Source of the DNA: JAZKIX01 sp040384645
Lineage (GTDB): Bacteria > Pseudomonadota > Gammaproteobacteria > Burkholderiales > Burkholderiaceae_D
DNA: 64,000 nt
Assembly: GCA_040384645.1 (NCBI GenBank)
Contig: JAZKIX010000183.1
Span: 1 to 64,000, forward strand
Direction of reading: 5' to 3'
The notes beneath the pieces are model-generated. The model worked only from the letters and a program-made list of their open reading frames with translations, made no database searches and was not told the origin of the DNA. Made by a program: the position numbers and the translations under genes. This document shows positions 1 through 8,628 of the stretch, one piece after another; within the stretch, counting starts at the first letter, position 1, and every line of letters starts with the position of its first letter.

Positions 1-1089
1 GGGTCCGATCGATGCCACCGAAATAACGCCGTTGCAATTAGCCGGACTGTGACCCGATGCGTTCTTATTACTATTGCCGGCCGCCACCACCACCACGGTA
101 TTGAAGGCGGTCACGTCGTCGATCGCACTTTGATAGGTCGGTTTGCATGAACCAGCGCTGCCGAGGCTGAGGTTAAGTACTCGCGCCGGATTGAGATTGG
201 CCGGTACGCCGACCACTGCCAGGCCCGCTGCCCAGCGCATGCCGTCGACTACATCGGAGGTATAGCCGCCGCATTTACCCAACACCCGCACCGGCAGGAT
301 CTTGGATGTCCAATTGACGCCGGTTACGCCAGCGCCGTTATTGCCCAAGGCGGCGATGGTTCCGGTGACATGAGTGCCATGCCAAGAGCTATCTTCGGCG
401 GGCGAGTCCGTGTCGCATTCGCCGAAATCGGCCCAGTCGCCAGGATCGGTCGGGTCGGCATCGCGGCCGTCGCCATCGTTCGCGGTCGGCAGGTCGCCAA
501 TGAAATCGTAACCCGGCACGACCCGGCCGCTGCCATCGAGGATATTGGCGTCGATATCACTATGGGGCCGCAAGCCGGTATCGAGCACTGCCACCGTTAA
601 ACTACCAGAGCCGGTCGTGATGTCCCATGCGCCGGGCAGATTGACGCCGCCGGCCGAACTAGCGGGGCTTTGCAAATGCCATTGCGATGAAAAAGAGGGA
701 TCGTTAGGCATCATCGCCTTGTGCATCAGGCGGTCTGGCTCGGCATATTCGACCTCGGGATTTTGCATTAGCTGGCGCGCTATTTCGCTGGCATCGCTCA
801 CACGCATCCGGCCCGGCAATGCCATGACATGCGCCTCGCCCGACATCGGCCGGACATGCTTGAGGGTAAGGCCGTTGGCAGTGCGCATTGCGCTCATTCT
901 CGCGCTGCCGAGGACGCTGACATTGGCGGTCTGGCGATCGCGGAATTTGACGATGATACGGTCGGTTAAACCCTCGCCTGCGGTCGCCGTCGTTGCTGCT
1001 GGCATGACGGCATGTGTATCAACGGGCAGGGTCAGGATGATTGTTGCTGCACTGACAGCGAAGGCAAAAGAGGTATGTTTAATCCACAT
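1..1089 (-). CDS. Secreted S8 (subtilisin-like) serine peptidase, 3' end beyond the window
   Basis: Open reading frame of 363 codons running off the window edge. It starts with an N-terminal signal peptide (MWIKHTSFAFAVSAATI...), followed by a propeptide/inhibitor-I9-like segment that begins DRIIVKF and ends NPEVEYAEPD. The peptidase domain shows the catalytic Asp in AVLDTGLRPH (about residue 170), the catalytic His in HGTHVTG (about residue 237), the LNLSLGS substrate strand, AAGNSN around the oxyanion Asn, and the NCNGVISVASI segment. The catalytic Ser (GTSMAAPH) lies outside the window. By family knowledge this is an exported endopeptidase activated by prodomain removal. The ATG at 1089 is the only start that gives a signal peptide. 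It may carry a C-terminal P-domain or Ig-like domain that cannot be seen here. Confidence 0.93.
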   Translation of the reverse strand, partial: MWIKHTSFAFAVSAATIILTLPVDTHAVMPAATTATAGEGLTDRIIVKFRDRQTANVSVLGSARMSAMRTANGLTLKHVRPMSGEAHVMALPGRMRVSDASEIARQLMQNPEVEYAEPDRLMHKAMMPNDPSFSSQWHLQSPASSAGGVNLPGAWDITTGSGSLTVAVLDTGLRPHSDIDANILDGSGRVVPGYDFIGDLPTANDGDGRDADPTDPGDWADFGECDTDSPAEDSSWHGTHVTGTIAALGNNGAGVTGVNWTSKILPVRVLGKCGGYTSDVVDGMRWAAGLAVVGVPANLNPARVLNLSLGSAGSCKPTYQSAIDDVTAFNTVVVVAAGNSNKNASGHSPANCNGVISVASIGP

Positions 1090-1446
1090 GGCAAGCATTC
1101 GCTATCAATTGAAATAAAGCATTAATAAATGAGGCGTTTTAATGCAAGGTCAGCAAAGTCGGTGCAGCGAGCGAAATTTTAGCAGAGCAAGATTGCAAAA
1201 AATGAAATTAACAAGAATTGACAGTTACTCTCTTTCACACGGCAGTGCTGCCGTCAAATGGATGGTTTGCCGTCTTCGAGACGTAGATTGCAGTGCTAAC
1301 GGTAGCAGCACGCGCTACCTGGGCCGAGCCGTGCCGAAATGGGTAAAAAATGCCTACCATGGCGCAGTTTTACAGAGCAATTAACACTTGCAAGCAGCAA
1401 CCTAATATCCCGCGAACTGCGTCTAAAGCCGAATGGAAAAATAATC
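1090..1446. other. Intergenic region between divergent genes
   Basis: About 357 bp between the divergent subtilase and membrane-protein genes. I see no convincing gene. The only structure noted is a perfect 16-bp palindrome, ACGGCAGTGCTGCCGT, at 1239-1254. It could be a regulator site or chance; promoters for both flanking genes must lie here. Confidence 0.4.
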
Positions 1447-2514
1447 ATGACCATCAAACGTATTGACCTGCAAGCCGCTGCGCATGCCGGTATTTTGGAA
1501 TCGGAACAAATCGACCCTTTGCTGGCGTTCTTGCTGCAACGCGACAGCAGCTCTGGCCGCGCGCGTTTCAGCGGCACCCACGTGTTGTATTACCTGGGCG
1601 GCATGCTGGCGATCGGTGCCACAACCTTATTCACTACTCTGGCGGTGGACGCCTTGGGCATGCCGGTGTTATTGGCTTTGTCCTCACTGTATGTGCTGGG
1701 CGCGATTGGGTTGGCGGTGTGGTTTGACAAACGTGCGCTGGGCGTGCCGGCAGGTATCTTCGCCACGCTGGCGATTGCACTGGTGCCGCTGGTGGTGTTT
1801 GCCTTACAACGTGTGCTGGGCCTGTGGCCGGAGGGCGGTAATACGCAGCACTACCGCGATTATCACGCCTGGATCGACTGGCGCTGGCTAGTCATGGAAT
1901 TGGCGACGCTGGTGGCAGGTGCGGCGATGTTGTGGCGCTTTCGATACCCATTCATGGTGATGCCGCTGGCGGTGACCCTATGGTATATGGGCATGGACGT
2001 GGTACCGGCCTTGATCATGCATGCTAAAGAAGTTGGATATAGCGAGGCATATTGGCTGCTGCGCCGCCAGATTTCGCTCGTGTTTGGCGTGCTGATGTTG
2101 GCGTTGGCTTTTGTGGTGGATTTGCGCTCGCGCCATGGCAAGGATTTTGCCTTTTGGCTATACCTGTTTGGCATGATGACATTCTGGGGCGCTTTGTCAT
2201 CGATGAACTCAGACCTCTTGTCGGCCAAACTTATTTATCTGGCAATTAATTTCGGTTTCGTATTGTTGGGGGCGGTTTTAGGACGCAAGGTATTTGTGGT
2301 GTTTGGTGCGATCGGGATCACGAAGGTGCTGTGTGATCTGTCGTCGGATTATTTTAAGGATAGTTTTGCATTTGTTGCCGTGTTGACGTTGCTCGGCTTT
2401 GCCCTGATTGCAGCGGGGGTGTGGTGGAGCAAACACGAGGCATCGGTGTCGGCCCGCTTGCGTGAATTCTTGCCGCAGGATTTAAGGCAATTGCTGGAAG
2501 CACGCACCAGCTAA
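1447..2514 (+). CDS. Polytopic inner-membrane protein, DUF2157-like
   Basis: A 355-residue integral membrane protein with about nine or ten hydrophobic segments. The soluble N-terminus (MTIKRIDLQAAAHAGILES) is followed by YYLGGMLAIGA, which resembles the opening of DUF2157 proteins (a cytoplasmic helix, then a polytopic domain). The function of that family is unknown. I chose ATG 1447 because the upstream in-frame extension reads like non-coding sequence and the family begins with this acidic/amphipathic helix. It stands alone, with a strong hairpin just downstream. Family assignment is by resemblance only. Confidence 0.7.
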   Translation: MTIKRIDLQAAAHAGILESEQIDPLLAFLLQRDSSSGRARFSGTHVLYYLGGMLAIGATTLFTTLAVDALGMPVLLALSSLYVLGAIGLAVWFDKRALGVPAGIFATLAIALVPLVVFALQRVLGLWPEGGNTQHYRDYHAWIDWRWLVMELATLVAGAAMLWRFRYPFMVMPLAVTLWYMGMDVVPALIMHAKEVGYSEAYWLLRRQISLVFGVLMLALAFVVDLRSRHGKDFAFWLYLFGMMTFWGALSSMNSDLLSAKLIYLAINFGFVLLGAVLGRKVFVVFGAIGITKVLCDLSSDYFKDSFAFVAVLTLLGFALIAAGVWWSKHEASVSARLREFLPQDLRQLLEARTS

Positions 2515-2523
2515 GTTGTTGTT

Positions 2524-2564
2524 GCCAGTTTGCCTGGATTCATTTCGAATCCAGGCAAACTGGC
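2524..2564 (+). terminator. Perfect 18-bp hairpin after the membrane-protein gene
   Basis: The arms GCCAGTTTGCCTGGATTC (2524-2541) and its exact reverse complement (2547-2564) are separated by a 5-nt loop. It lies 9 bp after the stop codon. There is no clear T-run, so it is either an unusual terminator or a 3'-end stabilising stem-loop for this convergent gene pair. Confidence 0.6.
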
Positions 2565-2766
2565 GGCAGCATTGCTTTTAGAAGGCTATTTATCGGGTTG
2601 AGCTACTAGTCCTTACAGCTTGAATAAGTATGGTGAGTTAAATTCTTGCTCAGGTCGCCGGGCACCAGCGACGAGCTCTCTTAGCTTGAAATGCAAAGTT
2701 GGGTTAAAACCCGACCAACCTTCGCGCATTTACTGGTAAGTAGGTCAAACCGTGCCGCTTGGATAT

Positions 2767-3846
2767 TCACCATGCAAAGTCCCGCGTCAGTTCGCGCACT
2801 AGCGCCTTGGCTAGCCGCGCTTGCGTCGCAGGTGTCGGGTGTCCATCGCAGCCGAAGCCATCGACCTTTTCCATCTTTCCCAAGTCGATCAGACGGATGC
2901 GGACGCTAGTTAGGCTTTCCAGCACAGTGCGGTGGGCTTCGCGCTGACGGCCTTGCAGCATCGGGCTGACGATTAGATAAATGGCGCTGGCGGGATACTC
3001 CTCAGCCAGGCGCCCGAGCAAATTGTCCATTGCCTTGCGGTAGGATTTGTCGGGCTGACCGTACCAATAATCATTGGTGCCGATCGCGATCAGCACTGCG
3101 TCGGGTTGGTAGTTAGCTGGATTCCAGCTTGATTGCGGGTCGTCGGCCAGGATGCGCGAATAGCGCTGGCCGATGGTGGGCGCTGTGGGCGTGGTTTCGC
3201 CATAAGCGCGCCAGGCGCCGATGCCCGACCAGGCAATCGTATGCAAATCGGCCTTGAGCAAGTTTGCTGTCATCGCGGTGTAAGTCAGTTGCTGGTTGGA
3301 CGTTTTGGGCGAATACGGGCAAGTCTGGCCGGCGCCTTCGACCCCGTAGCCGGCCGTGATCGAATCGCCCAGGACCAGCAAGCGCCGCTGGGGCGCGGCG
3401 GGTGCCGGCAATATTTGCCCATCCACTACCGGATCACTGACGAAGGCCGATTCGCCTTCAAACGATTCGGTAATGCGCGTGACGCGAATGGCATGTATGC
3501 CCTTGGATAGTCCCGTCGCCAGCGCATACTGAAACGCGCCGCTGGTCGGTAATAGCATATGACTGACGCCATCGACTTCCACCAGAAAACGGTTGTTGCC
3601 AGAATCGGCAATGCCCAATGCCGCTGCCGTGCCATCGAAGCGAAATTCCAGCGCCGAGCCGGGCCAGGTGAAGCGGGCGGCGCCGGCCACAGTCCGGTCG
3701 AAGCGTCCGATCAGGCGGGTGCCGCTGCCGCTGAAGGATAGATTCTTTAACCTAATTTTGTCGGGCAAGGTGGCTGCGCAAGCATGGCTCGCCGCTAGCA
3801 GGGCGGCGATGAGTGAGGCAATGAGGCTGGCGATACTGGTAGACAT
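2767..3846 (-). CDS. Secreted SGNH/GDSL-family esterase (carbohydrate esterase-like)
   Basis: A 359-residue exported hydrolase. A signal peptide (residues 1-25, ending SHACAA) leads into a beta-sandwich of about 110 residues (residues 35-145), and then an SGNH hydrolase domain. Block I is LVLGDSITAGYG with Ser162. Block III is IGTNDYWYG (about 256-263). Block V contains CDGHP with Asp334 and His336. The beta-sandwich plus SGNH order is that of CE2-type acetyl-xylan and related polysaccharide deacetylases, so deacetylation of an extracellular glycan is a reasonable inference. It is a single gene transcribed convergently with the DUF2157-like gene. Confidence 0.85.
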   Translation of the reverse strand: MSTSIASLIASLIAALLAASHACAATLPDKIRLKNLSFSGSGTRLIGRFDRTVAGAARFTWPGSALEFRFDGTAAALGIADSGNNRFLVEVDGVSHMLLPTSGAFQYALATGLSKGIHAIRVTRITESFEGESAFVSDPVVDGQILPAPAAPQRRLLVLGDSITAGYGVEGAGQTCPYSPKTSNQQLTYTAMTANLLKADLHTIAWSGIGAWRAYGETTPTAPTIGQRYSRILADDPQSSWNPANYQPDAVLIAIGTNDYWYGQPDKSYRKAMDNLLGRLAEEYPASAIYLIVSPMLQGRQREAHRTVLESLTSVRIRLIDLGKMEKVDGFGCDGHPTPATQARLAKALVRELTRDFAW

Positions 3847-4003
3847 GGTGAGATAGGAAAGATAGACACAAAGAAAATAGTGACAGAGAAAATAGAAACA
3901 GCCGCGATCTTACAATGCGTTGCAGTCACCTTTGTGTAAGGCTGGGCTCGCACGGCAGACTAAACTGCACCGTTTGCTGTTCCACATCAACTCAGGAGGT
4001 CTC

Positions 4004-4786
4004 ATGCACCATTCACCCCAGCAATCACCAGCCACGCTGGCCCTGGTTTTTGCCTTGTCTTTGTGGGGCACGCATTCTCTGGCCCTGGCGCAAAACTGCA
4101 GCAAGCAAAGCCCGGCCCACACTATCGCCTTGCTGGAGTTGTACACCTCGGAAGGGTGCAGCAGTTGTCCACCGGCCGATCAATTCGTCAGCGGCTTGCG
4201 TGCCGCCGGCCTCACCGAGGATCAAGTATTGCCGCTGTCGCTGCATGTCGATTATTGGGACTATATCGGCTGGAAAGATGCCTACGCCAAACCGGCATTT
4301 ACTCAGCGCCAGCGTGCCTTGGCCGATCTGCTCGGTTCGCGTACCGTGTACACACCTGAACTATTCATCGCCGGACGTGAATTGCGCAATTGGAGCAATA
4401 GCCTGAAAACCAATGTGAAGCGCATCAACGACAGGCCGGCGCAAGCCGACATCCGCATCACGCTGGCGCCGGGCGCGACCGGTAGCCTGTCATTGGAAGT
4501 CAATGCCAAAGCCGCAAAGGGTGGCAAATTATTCGTCGCGCTAGCTGAAAATGGATTGGTGAGCCGGGTCAAGGCCGGAGAAAATCAAGGCGCGACTCTC
4601 AAACATGATTACGTGGTGCGCGAATGGATGGGGCCGATTGTCCTCAATAACAGCACGGCAACGCTGGCACGGACGGTGACGCTGCCTGCTGGCGCAGTGG
4701 CCAAAAACCTGACGGTCACGGCTTTCGTGCAATCGGATAAGGGTGAGATATTGCAAGCGCTGGCGCTGCCGGTTTGCGGTAGTTAA
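4004..4786 (+). CDS. Secreted DUF1223 family protein (thioredoxin-like)
   Basis: A 260-residue protein with a signal peptide (cleavage near LALAQ). A DUF1223 domain follows, containing LYTSEGCSSCPPAD, which is a thioredoxin-like CxxC motif, then HVDYWDYIGWKD and VYTPELFIAGREL. The family is believed to be periplasmic and its role is not established. The start is fixed by a good Shine-Dalgarno (AGGAGG) placed 6 nt before ATG 4004. A longer in-frame extension upstream lacks a ribosome-binding site. It is followed 63 bp later by a tetR-type gene with its own promoter, so the two are probably separate transcripts. Confidence 0.88.
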   Translation: MHHSPQQSPATLALVFALSLWGTHSLALAQNCSKQSPAHTIALLELYTSEGCSSCPPADQFVSGLRAAGLTEDQVLPLSLHVDYWDYIGWKDAYAKPAFTQRQRALADLLGSRTVYTPELFIAGRELRNWSNSLKTNVKRINDRPAQADIRITLAPGATGSLSLEVNAKAAKGGKLFVALAENGLVSRVKAGENQGATLKHDYVVREWMGPIVLNNSTATLARTVTLPAGAVAKNLTVTAFVQSDKGEILQALALPVCGS

Positions 4787-4812
4787 TTTATCGAAATTTT
4801 TAGTGAAATCGC

Positions 4813-4850
4813 TTGACTGCCTACCAGTAGGTAGTTTATTGTCCTGCCTA
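4813..4850 (+). promoter_or_regulatory. Promoter with embedded palindromic operator for tetR-type gene
   Basis: A -35 box TTGACT (4813-4818) and -10 box TATTGT (4837-4842) have an 18-bp spacer. The spacer contains the palindromic sequence TGCCTACCAGTAGGTAG (4819-4835; CTACC and GGTAG half-sites). The predicted start of transcription falls at about 4849-4850, on the ATG itself. The arrangement suggests autorepression by the TetR protein and a leaderless mRNA. Confidence 0.6.
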
Positions 4851-5416
4851 TGGATACCAGAGAACAGATATTGGCCAGCGCCCAGCGCTTGGTGCAGCAA
4901 CGCGGCTTTAACGGCTTCAGCTATGCCGATATCGCGGCTGAAGTTGGTATTCGCAAAGCGAGCCTGCATCATCATTTCCCAACCAAAAATGATTTGGGCC
5001 TGGCTTTGATCGAGGTTTATTCAGCACAATTTGACAGTGAATTGCAAAGAATCCAGACCATGAACGCGGCGCCGCTGGCGAAATTGAGCGCCTACATTGC
5101 TGCCTATCGCACCTCGCTGGAAAACGACCGCATGTGTTTATGCGGCATGCTGGCAAGTGAAATCATGACGCTAGATGCCAGCATGTGGCCCAGCCTGAAG
5201 CAGTTTTTTACCCTCAATACAGAATGGTTGACCGATCTCTTGCACGAGGGAAAGTCGCAGCAGTTGTTGGCATTTGACGGTGCCGCGGCAGACCATGCGC
5301 GTCTTATGCAGTCGACCTTGCAGGGCGCATCGCTGATCTGCCGCGCGAGCGGTGATCTGGAAGGATTCGACCGTACCGCCGCCTTATGTCTGGCAGGTTT
5401 TTTGAGGAAGAACTAA
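4850..5416 (+). CDS. TetR/AcrR family transcriptional regulator
   Basis: A 188-residue regulator. The N-terminal TetR helix-turn-helix spans about residues 5-50 (REQILASAQRLVQQRGFNGF, then SYADIAAEVGIRKASLHHHF), the most conserved part of the family. The C-terminal ligand domain contains CLCGMLASE, as in the LmrA/YxaF-like subgroup. It probably represses itself and the SDR gene 49 bp downstream, because similar CCTACCA/AGGTA motifs sit in front of both genes. The ligand is unknown. No Shine-Dalgarno is visible before the ATG. Confidence 0.92.
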   Translation: MDTREQILASAQRLVQQRGFNGFSYADIAAEVGIRKASLHHHFPTKNDLGLALIEVYSAQFDSELQRIQTMNAAPLAKLSAYIAAYRTSLENDRMCLCGMLASEIMTLDASMWPSLKQFFTLNTEWLTDLLHEGKSQQLLAFDGAAADHARLMQSTLQGASLICRASGDLEGFDRTAALCLAGFLRKN

Positions 5417-5435
5417 CCTCTTTTTTTAGTTCATT

Positions 5436-5455
5436 TACCTACCAACTAGAAGGTA
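5436..5455 (+). promoter_or_regulatory. Putative second TetR operator before the SDR gene
   Basis: TACCTACCAACTAGAAGGTA (5436-5455) has inverted TACCT/AGGTA ends and shares CCTACCA with the site at 4819-4835. It lies in the 49-bp gap between the regulator and the SDR gene, about 10 bp before the SDR start. It is a likely operator for the same regulator; I infer this from sequence similarity only. Confidence 0.5.
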
Positions 5456-5465
5456 CATAAATAGT

Positions 5466-6233
5466 ATGAATACAAATTTTTCAGGTAAAAATGCCTTGGT
5501 TATCGGCGGCTCAAGCGGTATCGGACGGGCTGTGGCACGGCAACTCGCCGCTGGCGGCGCGCAGGTATTGGTGGTCGGACGCAGCGAAGAGAAATTGCGT
5601 GAATCGGCAGCCGGACATCAAAATGCGATAAAGACCTTACGCGCCGATATTGCCGATACCGCTGGATTGCAGGCGCTGATCAACGCCATCAATGCGCAGC
5701 CAACTCCTTTCGATTTACTGGTCAATGCCGCCGGGATTTTCGTGCCTAAAGCTTTCCTCAATCACGACGAAGCAGACTACGACGCTTACCTCAGCATCAA
5801 TAAAGCGCTGTTTTTCGCGACGCAAGCGGCGGTGCGACGCATGGTCAATCTGCATAGCGGCGCGATCGTCAATATCGGTTCGATGTGGGCTAAACAAGCG
5901 ATTGCGGCCACGCCCTCTTCCGCCTATTCGATGGCCAAAGCCGGTATCCATGCGCTGACCCAGCACCTGGCGATGGAACTTGCGCCGCATAAAATCAGGG
6001 TCAATGCTGTCTCGCCAGCGGTAGTCGATACGCCGGTCTACGATAGTTTCGTGCCAAAAGAGCAGCACGATGCGGTGCTGGCAAGTTTCAATGCATTTCA
6101 TCCGATTGGCCGGATCGGCACGGCGGACGATGTGGCCAATGCGGTCACTTTCTTGCTGTCGGATCAGGCGCAATGGGTCACCGGCGCGGTGTGGGATGTG
6201 GATGGCGGCGTAATGGCCGGGCGTAACGCCTAA
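5466..6233 (+). CDS. SDR family NAD(P)-dependent oxidoreductase
   Basis: A 255-residue classical short-chain dehydrogenase. The cofactor glycine motif is [13 protein letters not shown] (about residues 12-24), with VNAAGIF near residue 88 (the NNAG-type motif). The catalytic Ser and Tyr-x-x-x-Lys are found in IGSMWAK and [10 protein letters not shown] (about residues 140-160). The C-terminus has the usual [11 protein letters not shown]. The substrate is not predictable. The regulator upstream and shared operator motif suggest ligand-induced expression, possibly of an aldehyde or quinone detoxifying enzyme, but that is a guess. Confidence 0.9.
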   Translation: MNTNFSGKNALVIGGSSGIGRAVARQLAAGGAQVLVVGRSEEKLRESAAGHQNAIKTLRADIADTAGLQALINAINAQPTPFDLLVNAAGIFVPKAFLNHDEADYDAYLSINKALFFATQAAVRRMVNLHSGAIVNIGSMWAKQAIAATPSSAYSMAKAGIHALTQHLAMELAPHKIRVNAVSPAVVDTPVYDSFVPKEQHDAVLASFNAFHPIGRIGTADDVANAVTFLLSDQAQWVTGAVWDVDGGVMAGRNA

Positions 6234-6259
6234 TTACCTCACATATTAAGGTAAATATA

Positions 6260-6338
6260 GGGGGTATAAGGCAAAATACCCTCTATCCCGCAGACATTCA
6301 TTGGCTCTATAAAAATACACCGTGGAGTATTTTTAAGG
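6260..6338 (+). repeat. Copy a of an about 80-bp interspersed repeat
   Basis: Begins GGGGGTATAAGGCAAAAT, has ATCCCGCAGACATTCATTGG in the middle, and ends with the imperfect hairpin TAAAAATAC / GTATTTTTAAGG. Homologous copies are at 17751-17830, 25447-25526 (minus) and 56939-57018. It sits between two convergent genes, so the hairpin could also act as a terminator. Confidence 0.7.
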
Positions 6339-6347
6339 ATAAACAGC

Positions 6348-7184
6348 CTACATTTGACGGAATAAATGCGCGTACAAGGAAGACACGCGCAACTGTTCTG
6401 GCCGGCCGCGCAGCTTGAGCGAGAGCTTGCCGGCTTCGTCGCGGATCGCCGCTTGCACGCAACTGATATTGACGATGGTGCCGCGATGGATTTGCCAGAA
6501 TTGCTGGCTATCGAGTTGTGGCATCAGCTCTTTCAGGCTGGTGCGAATCAGCGCTTCGGCCTCAGCGGTTACGACGTTGACGTATTTATCGGTGGCTTCG
6601 AAATACAGCACTTGCGGCACCGGGATCATGCGTACCTGGTTGCCGACGGCGGCGCGGATCATGCTCAAAGGTTCGGCCTGATTGCTGTGATTGGCAGCAG
6701 CCGGCTGCGGCAGCAGGCTGCGCAATTGCGCGGCCAATTGTTCCAGGCTATTGATTTGCGGCGTGGCAGGTTCTTCCAACTGGGTCAGCCGTTGCTGTAA
6801 GCGCTCGATGGTTTTCGACAGGCGTGCATCGTTGATCGGCTTGAGGACGTAATCGGCCGCCGCTTGCTCGAAGGCTGCCAGCGCATATTCATCGTACGCC
6901 GTGACAAACACCACCAGCGGGAAGGGCAGGTCGTCCGGCCATTCTTGCGCTAATTCTTGCGCCGCTTCCAGCCCGCTTTTACCCGGCATTTTGATGTCGA
7001 GAAAAAGTACGTCGGGCCGCAAGCTGAGCGCTTGCTGCACGGCTTCTAAGCCATTGGCTGCGATCGGCTCCATTTGCAATTGCGGCCACAGCCGTTGCAG
7101 AGTATGGCTTAGCGTAGCGGCCAGGATCGGCTCGTCTTCCGCAATCAGGGCGCGATAGGATTTCATAGGCGATTTCATAAGCAT
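6348..7184 (-). CDS. LytTR-type response regulator (AlgR/LytR family)
   Basis: A 278-residue regulator. The receiver domain (residues about 9-130) contains EDEP and the phospho-acceptor in VLFLDIKMPGKSG. It is followed by a Q-rich linker of about 40 residues and a C-terminal LytTR DNA-binding domain (residues about 175-275, with VLYFEATDKYVNVV and FWQIHRGTIVN). LytTR proteins bind direct repeats and regulate cell-surface, competence or carbon-uptake genes. The ATG at 7178 overlaps the kinase stop codon as ATGA; the ATG at 7184 is equally possible. It is co-transcribed with the sensor kinase gene upstream, so the two are very likely cognate partners. Confidence 0.92.
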   Translation of the reverse strand: MLMKSPMKSYRALIAEDEPILAATLSHTLQRLWPQLQMEPIAANGLEAVQQALSLRPDVLFLDIKMPGKSGLEAAQELAQEWPDDLPFPLVVFVTAYDEYALAAFEQAAADYVLKPINDARLSKTIERLQQRLTQLEEPATPQINSLEQLAAQLRSLLPQPAAANHSNQAEPLSMIRAAVGNQVRMIPVPQVLYFEATDKYVNVVTAEAEALIRTSLKELMPQLDSQQFWQIHRGTIVNISCVQAAIRDEAGKLSLKLRGRPEQLRVSSLYAHLFRQM

Positions 7185-8302
7185 GTTTCTTTCTCAGTCG
7201 CTGCGCTATCGAGCGCGGATAAGGGCAGGGTGAGCCGGGCCACTGCGCCGCATGGCGTATTGGCTCGCAGGCTGAAGCTGGCATCGGTGCCGAACAGTGC
7301 CAGCAGGCGTTCGCCGATATTGGCCAGGCCGACGTGGGTGCCGTTGGGACGCGGCACGCTGGCTTCAAGGCCGAGACCCGTATCGCTCACTGTCAGCAAC
7401 AGGTGCGCGCCGTTTTGGCTGGCGCTGACCTCGATATGGCCGCCCTCGATTTTGGATTCCAGCCCGTGCTGGATTGCGTTTTCTACTAGCGGTTGTAGCA
7501 ACATCGGCGGCACTGACAGACTTCTTAATTCGACCGGCAAATGCAAGGTGTAAGCCAGGCGCTTGCCCATGCGCACCGACATCAGGCCGAGATACGCTTC
7601 CATCAAGGTAAATTCTTGCTGTAGCGTCGTGTGCTCCGCCCGCGACGAACTCAGGGTGGCGCGCAAATACAGTATCAACTGGTCAAGCATGTGTTGCGCC
7701 TTGGCTGGATCGAATGCAATCAATCCTTGCAGATTGGCTAGGGTATTGAACAGCATATGCGGTTCGATTTGCGCCTGCAGTAATTGCAACTGCGCTTGGA
7801 TGGCTTGCCGGTTGATGGTTTCGGCGCGGGCTTTTTCGGTCGCAGCGGCTTCTTTCAAAAGCGAAATTTTGTGGCGATTGGTGTAAAACATGACGCCGAT
7901 ACTGCAGGCCAGCAGGGTAAAAAACAGCACGCTAATGGTATTTTGCGGACCAACAGTACGCAGACCGCCGGTTTGCGGCAAGCCAAGCATGGCGCGCGCC
8001 AGTGCCATGCCGACAAATTGCGACAGCGGCACCGAGAGCAAAATCACCGGCCAGAAAATCGGCCAATACGGCGAATGTTTTTCGCCCCAGACCAGCAAGC
8101 GCAAACCGTCGATCAAAACAAAACCGATGGTGCCGATGCACATCGAAATGAGCAGGTTTTCCCAAAAATTGGGCCCCAGTTTCATTACATACGTCACGAC
8201 AATCGCGCAAATCAGATTGAAAATCAGGACGAAACCGAAGTCGGCCAGAAAGCGCTTATAGGGAAAACGTTTTAATAAAGAAATGGCGGTGCGTGAAGTC
8301 AT
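7175..8302 (-). CDS. Sensor histidine kinase, LytS/YehU-like (His_kinase family PF06580)
   Basis: A 375-residue membrane kinase. About four transmembrane segments fill residues 20-150, then comes a short coiled coil. The phospho-acceptor box is QIEPHMLFNTLANLQGLI, typical of the His_kinase (not HisKA) family. The ATPase domain shows LVENAIQHGLE (N box) and DTGLGL (G1). These kinases pair with LytTR regulators, and the adjacent gene overlaps by a few bases, so the pairing is secure. The signal sensed is unknown. The 41-bp gap upstream to the 2TM gene suggests a three-gene operon. Confidence 0.92.
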   Translation of the reverse strand: MTSRTAISLLKRFPYKRFLADFGFVLIFNLICAIVVTYVMKLGPNFWENLLISMCIGTIGFVLIDGLRLLVWGEKHSPYWPIFWPVILLSVPLSQFVGMALARAMLGLPQTGGLRTVGPQNTISVLFFTLLACSIGVMFYTNRHKISLLKEAAATEKARAETINRQAIQAQLQLLQAQIEPHMLFNTLANLQGLIAFDPAKAQHMLDQLILYLRATLSSSRAEHTTLQQEFTLMEAYLGLMSVRMGKRLAYTLHLPVELRSLSVPPMLLQPLVENAIQHGLESKIEGGHIEVSASQNGAHLLLTVSDTGLGLEASVPRPNGTHVGLANIGERLLALFGTDASFSLRANTPCGAVARLTLPLSALDSAATEKETCL

Positions 8303-8343
8303 GCGTCAGTCTGTTTGAGGTTGCGTGTGTGAGTTGGCCTGCA

Positions 8344-8628
8344 TCAATGGTGCTTGCGCATTTCATTTTCAATCATGCGCTGTTTCCAGCCGGCGCCGGC
8401 GCCACGCAAGAATACCCCGATCCCGTGAAATGCCAACCCGATTCCCCAGCCAAGCAACGGACCGACTGCCCAAAAATGCTGCGGCGAGTTAAGCAGATTC
8501 AAGATCATCAAGCCGCTGTTGACCAGCAGATATACCGTCAAATGGCTATAAAACCCCAGTTTGCGTTCGACTTGCCGACGGGCGTTTTCGCGTGCGTTAA
8601 GGCTGTTGGCATGATTGGTGTGCATCAT
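8344..8628 (-). CDS. Small 2TM-domain protein
   Basis: A 94-residue protein. A basic N-terminal segment (residues about 10-22, ARENARRQVERK) leads into LGFYSHLTVYLLVNSGLMIL and a second hydrophobic stretch, GPLLGWGIGLAFHGIGVF, the pattern of the 2TM domain (PF13239). In other bacteria this domain occurs alone or at the N-terminus of LytTR-linked kinases, which fits its place as first gene of a kinase-regulator operon. The start at 8628 (ATGATG) follows a GGAG ribosome-binding site at good spacing; an in-frame upstream ATG at 8676 has none. It may modulate the kinase in the membrane (inference). Confidence 0.82.
   Translation of the reverse strand: MMHTNHANSLNARENARRQVERKLGFYSHLTVYLLVNSGLMILNLLNSPQHFWAVGPLLGWGIGLAFHGIGVFLRGAGAGWKQRMIENEMRKHH

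Noticed and set aside
1142..1384. Short plus-strand frame in the 1090-1446 gap
   Set aside because: No Shine-Dalgarno and no recognisable protein features; more likely leader sequence.
7784..8275. Plus-strand open frame of 163 codons
   Set aside because: It lies entirely antisense to the histidine kinase gene, whose motifs are unambiguous.
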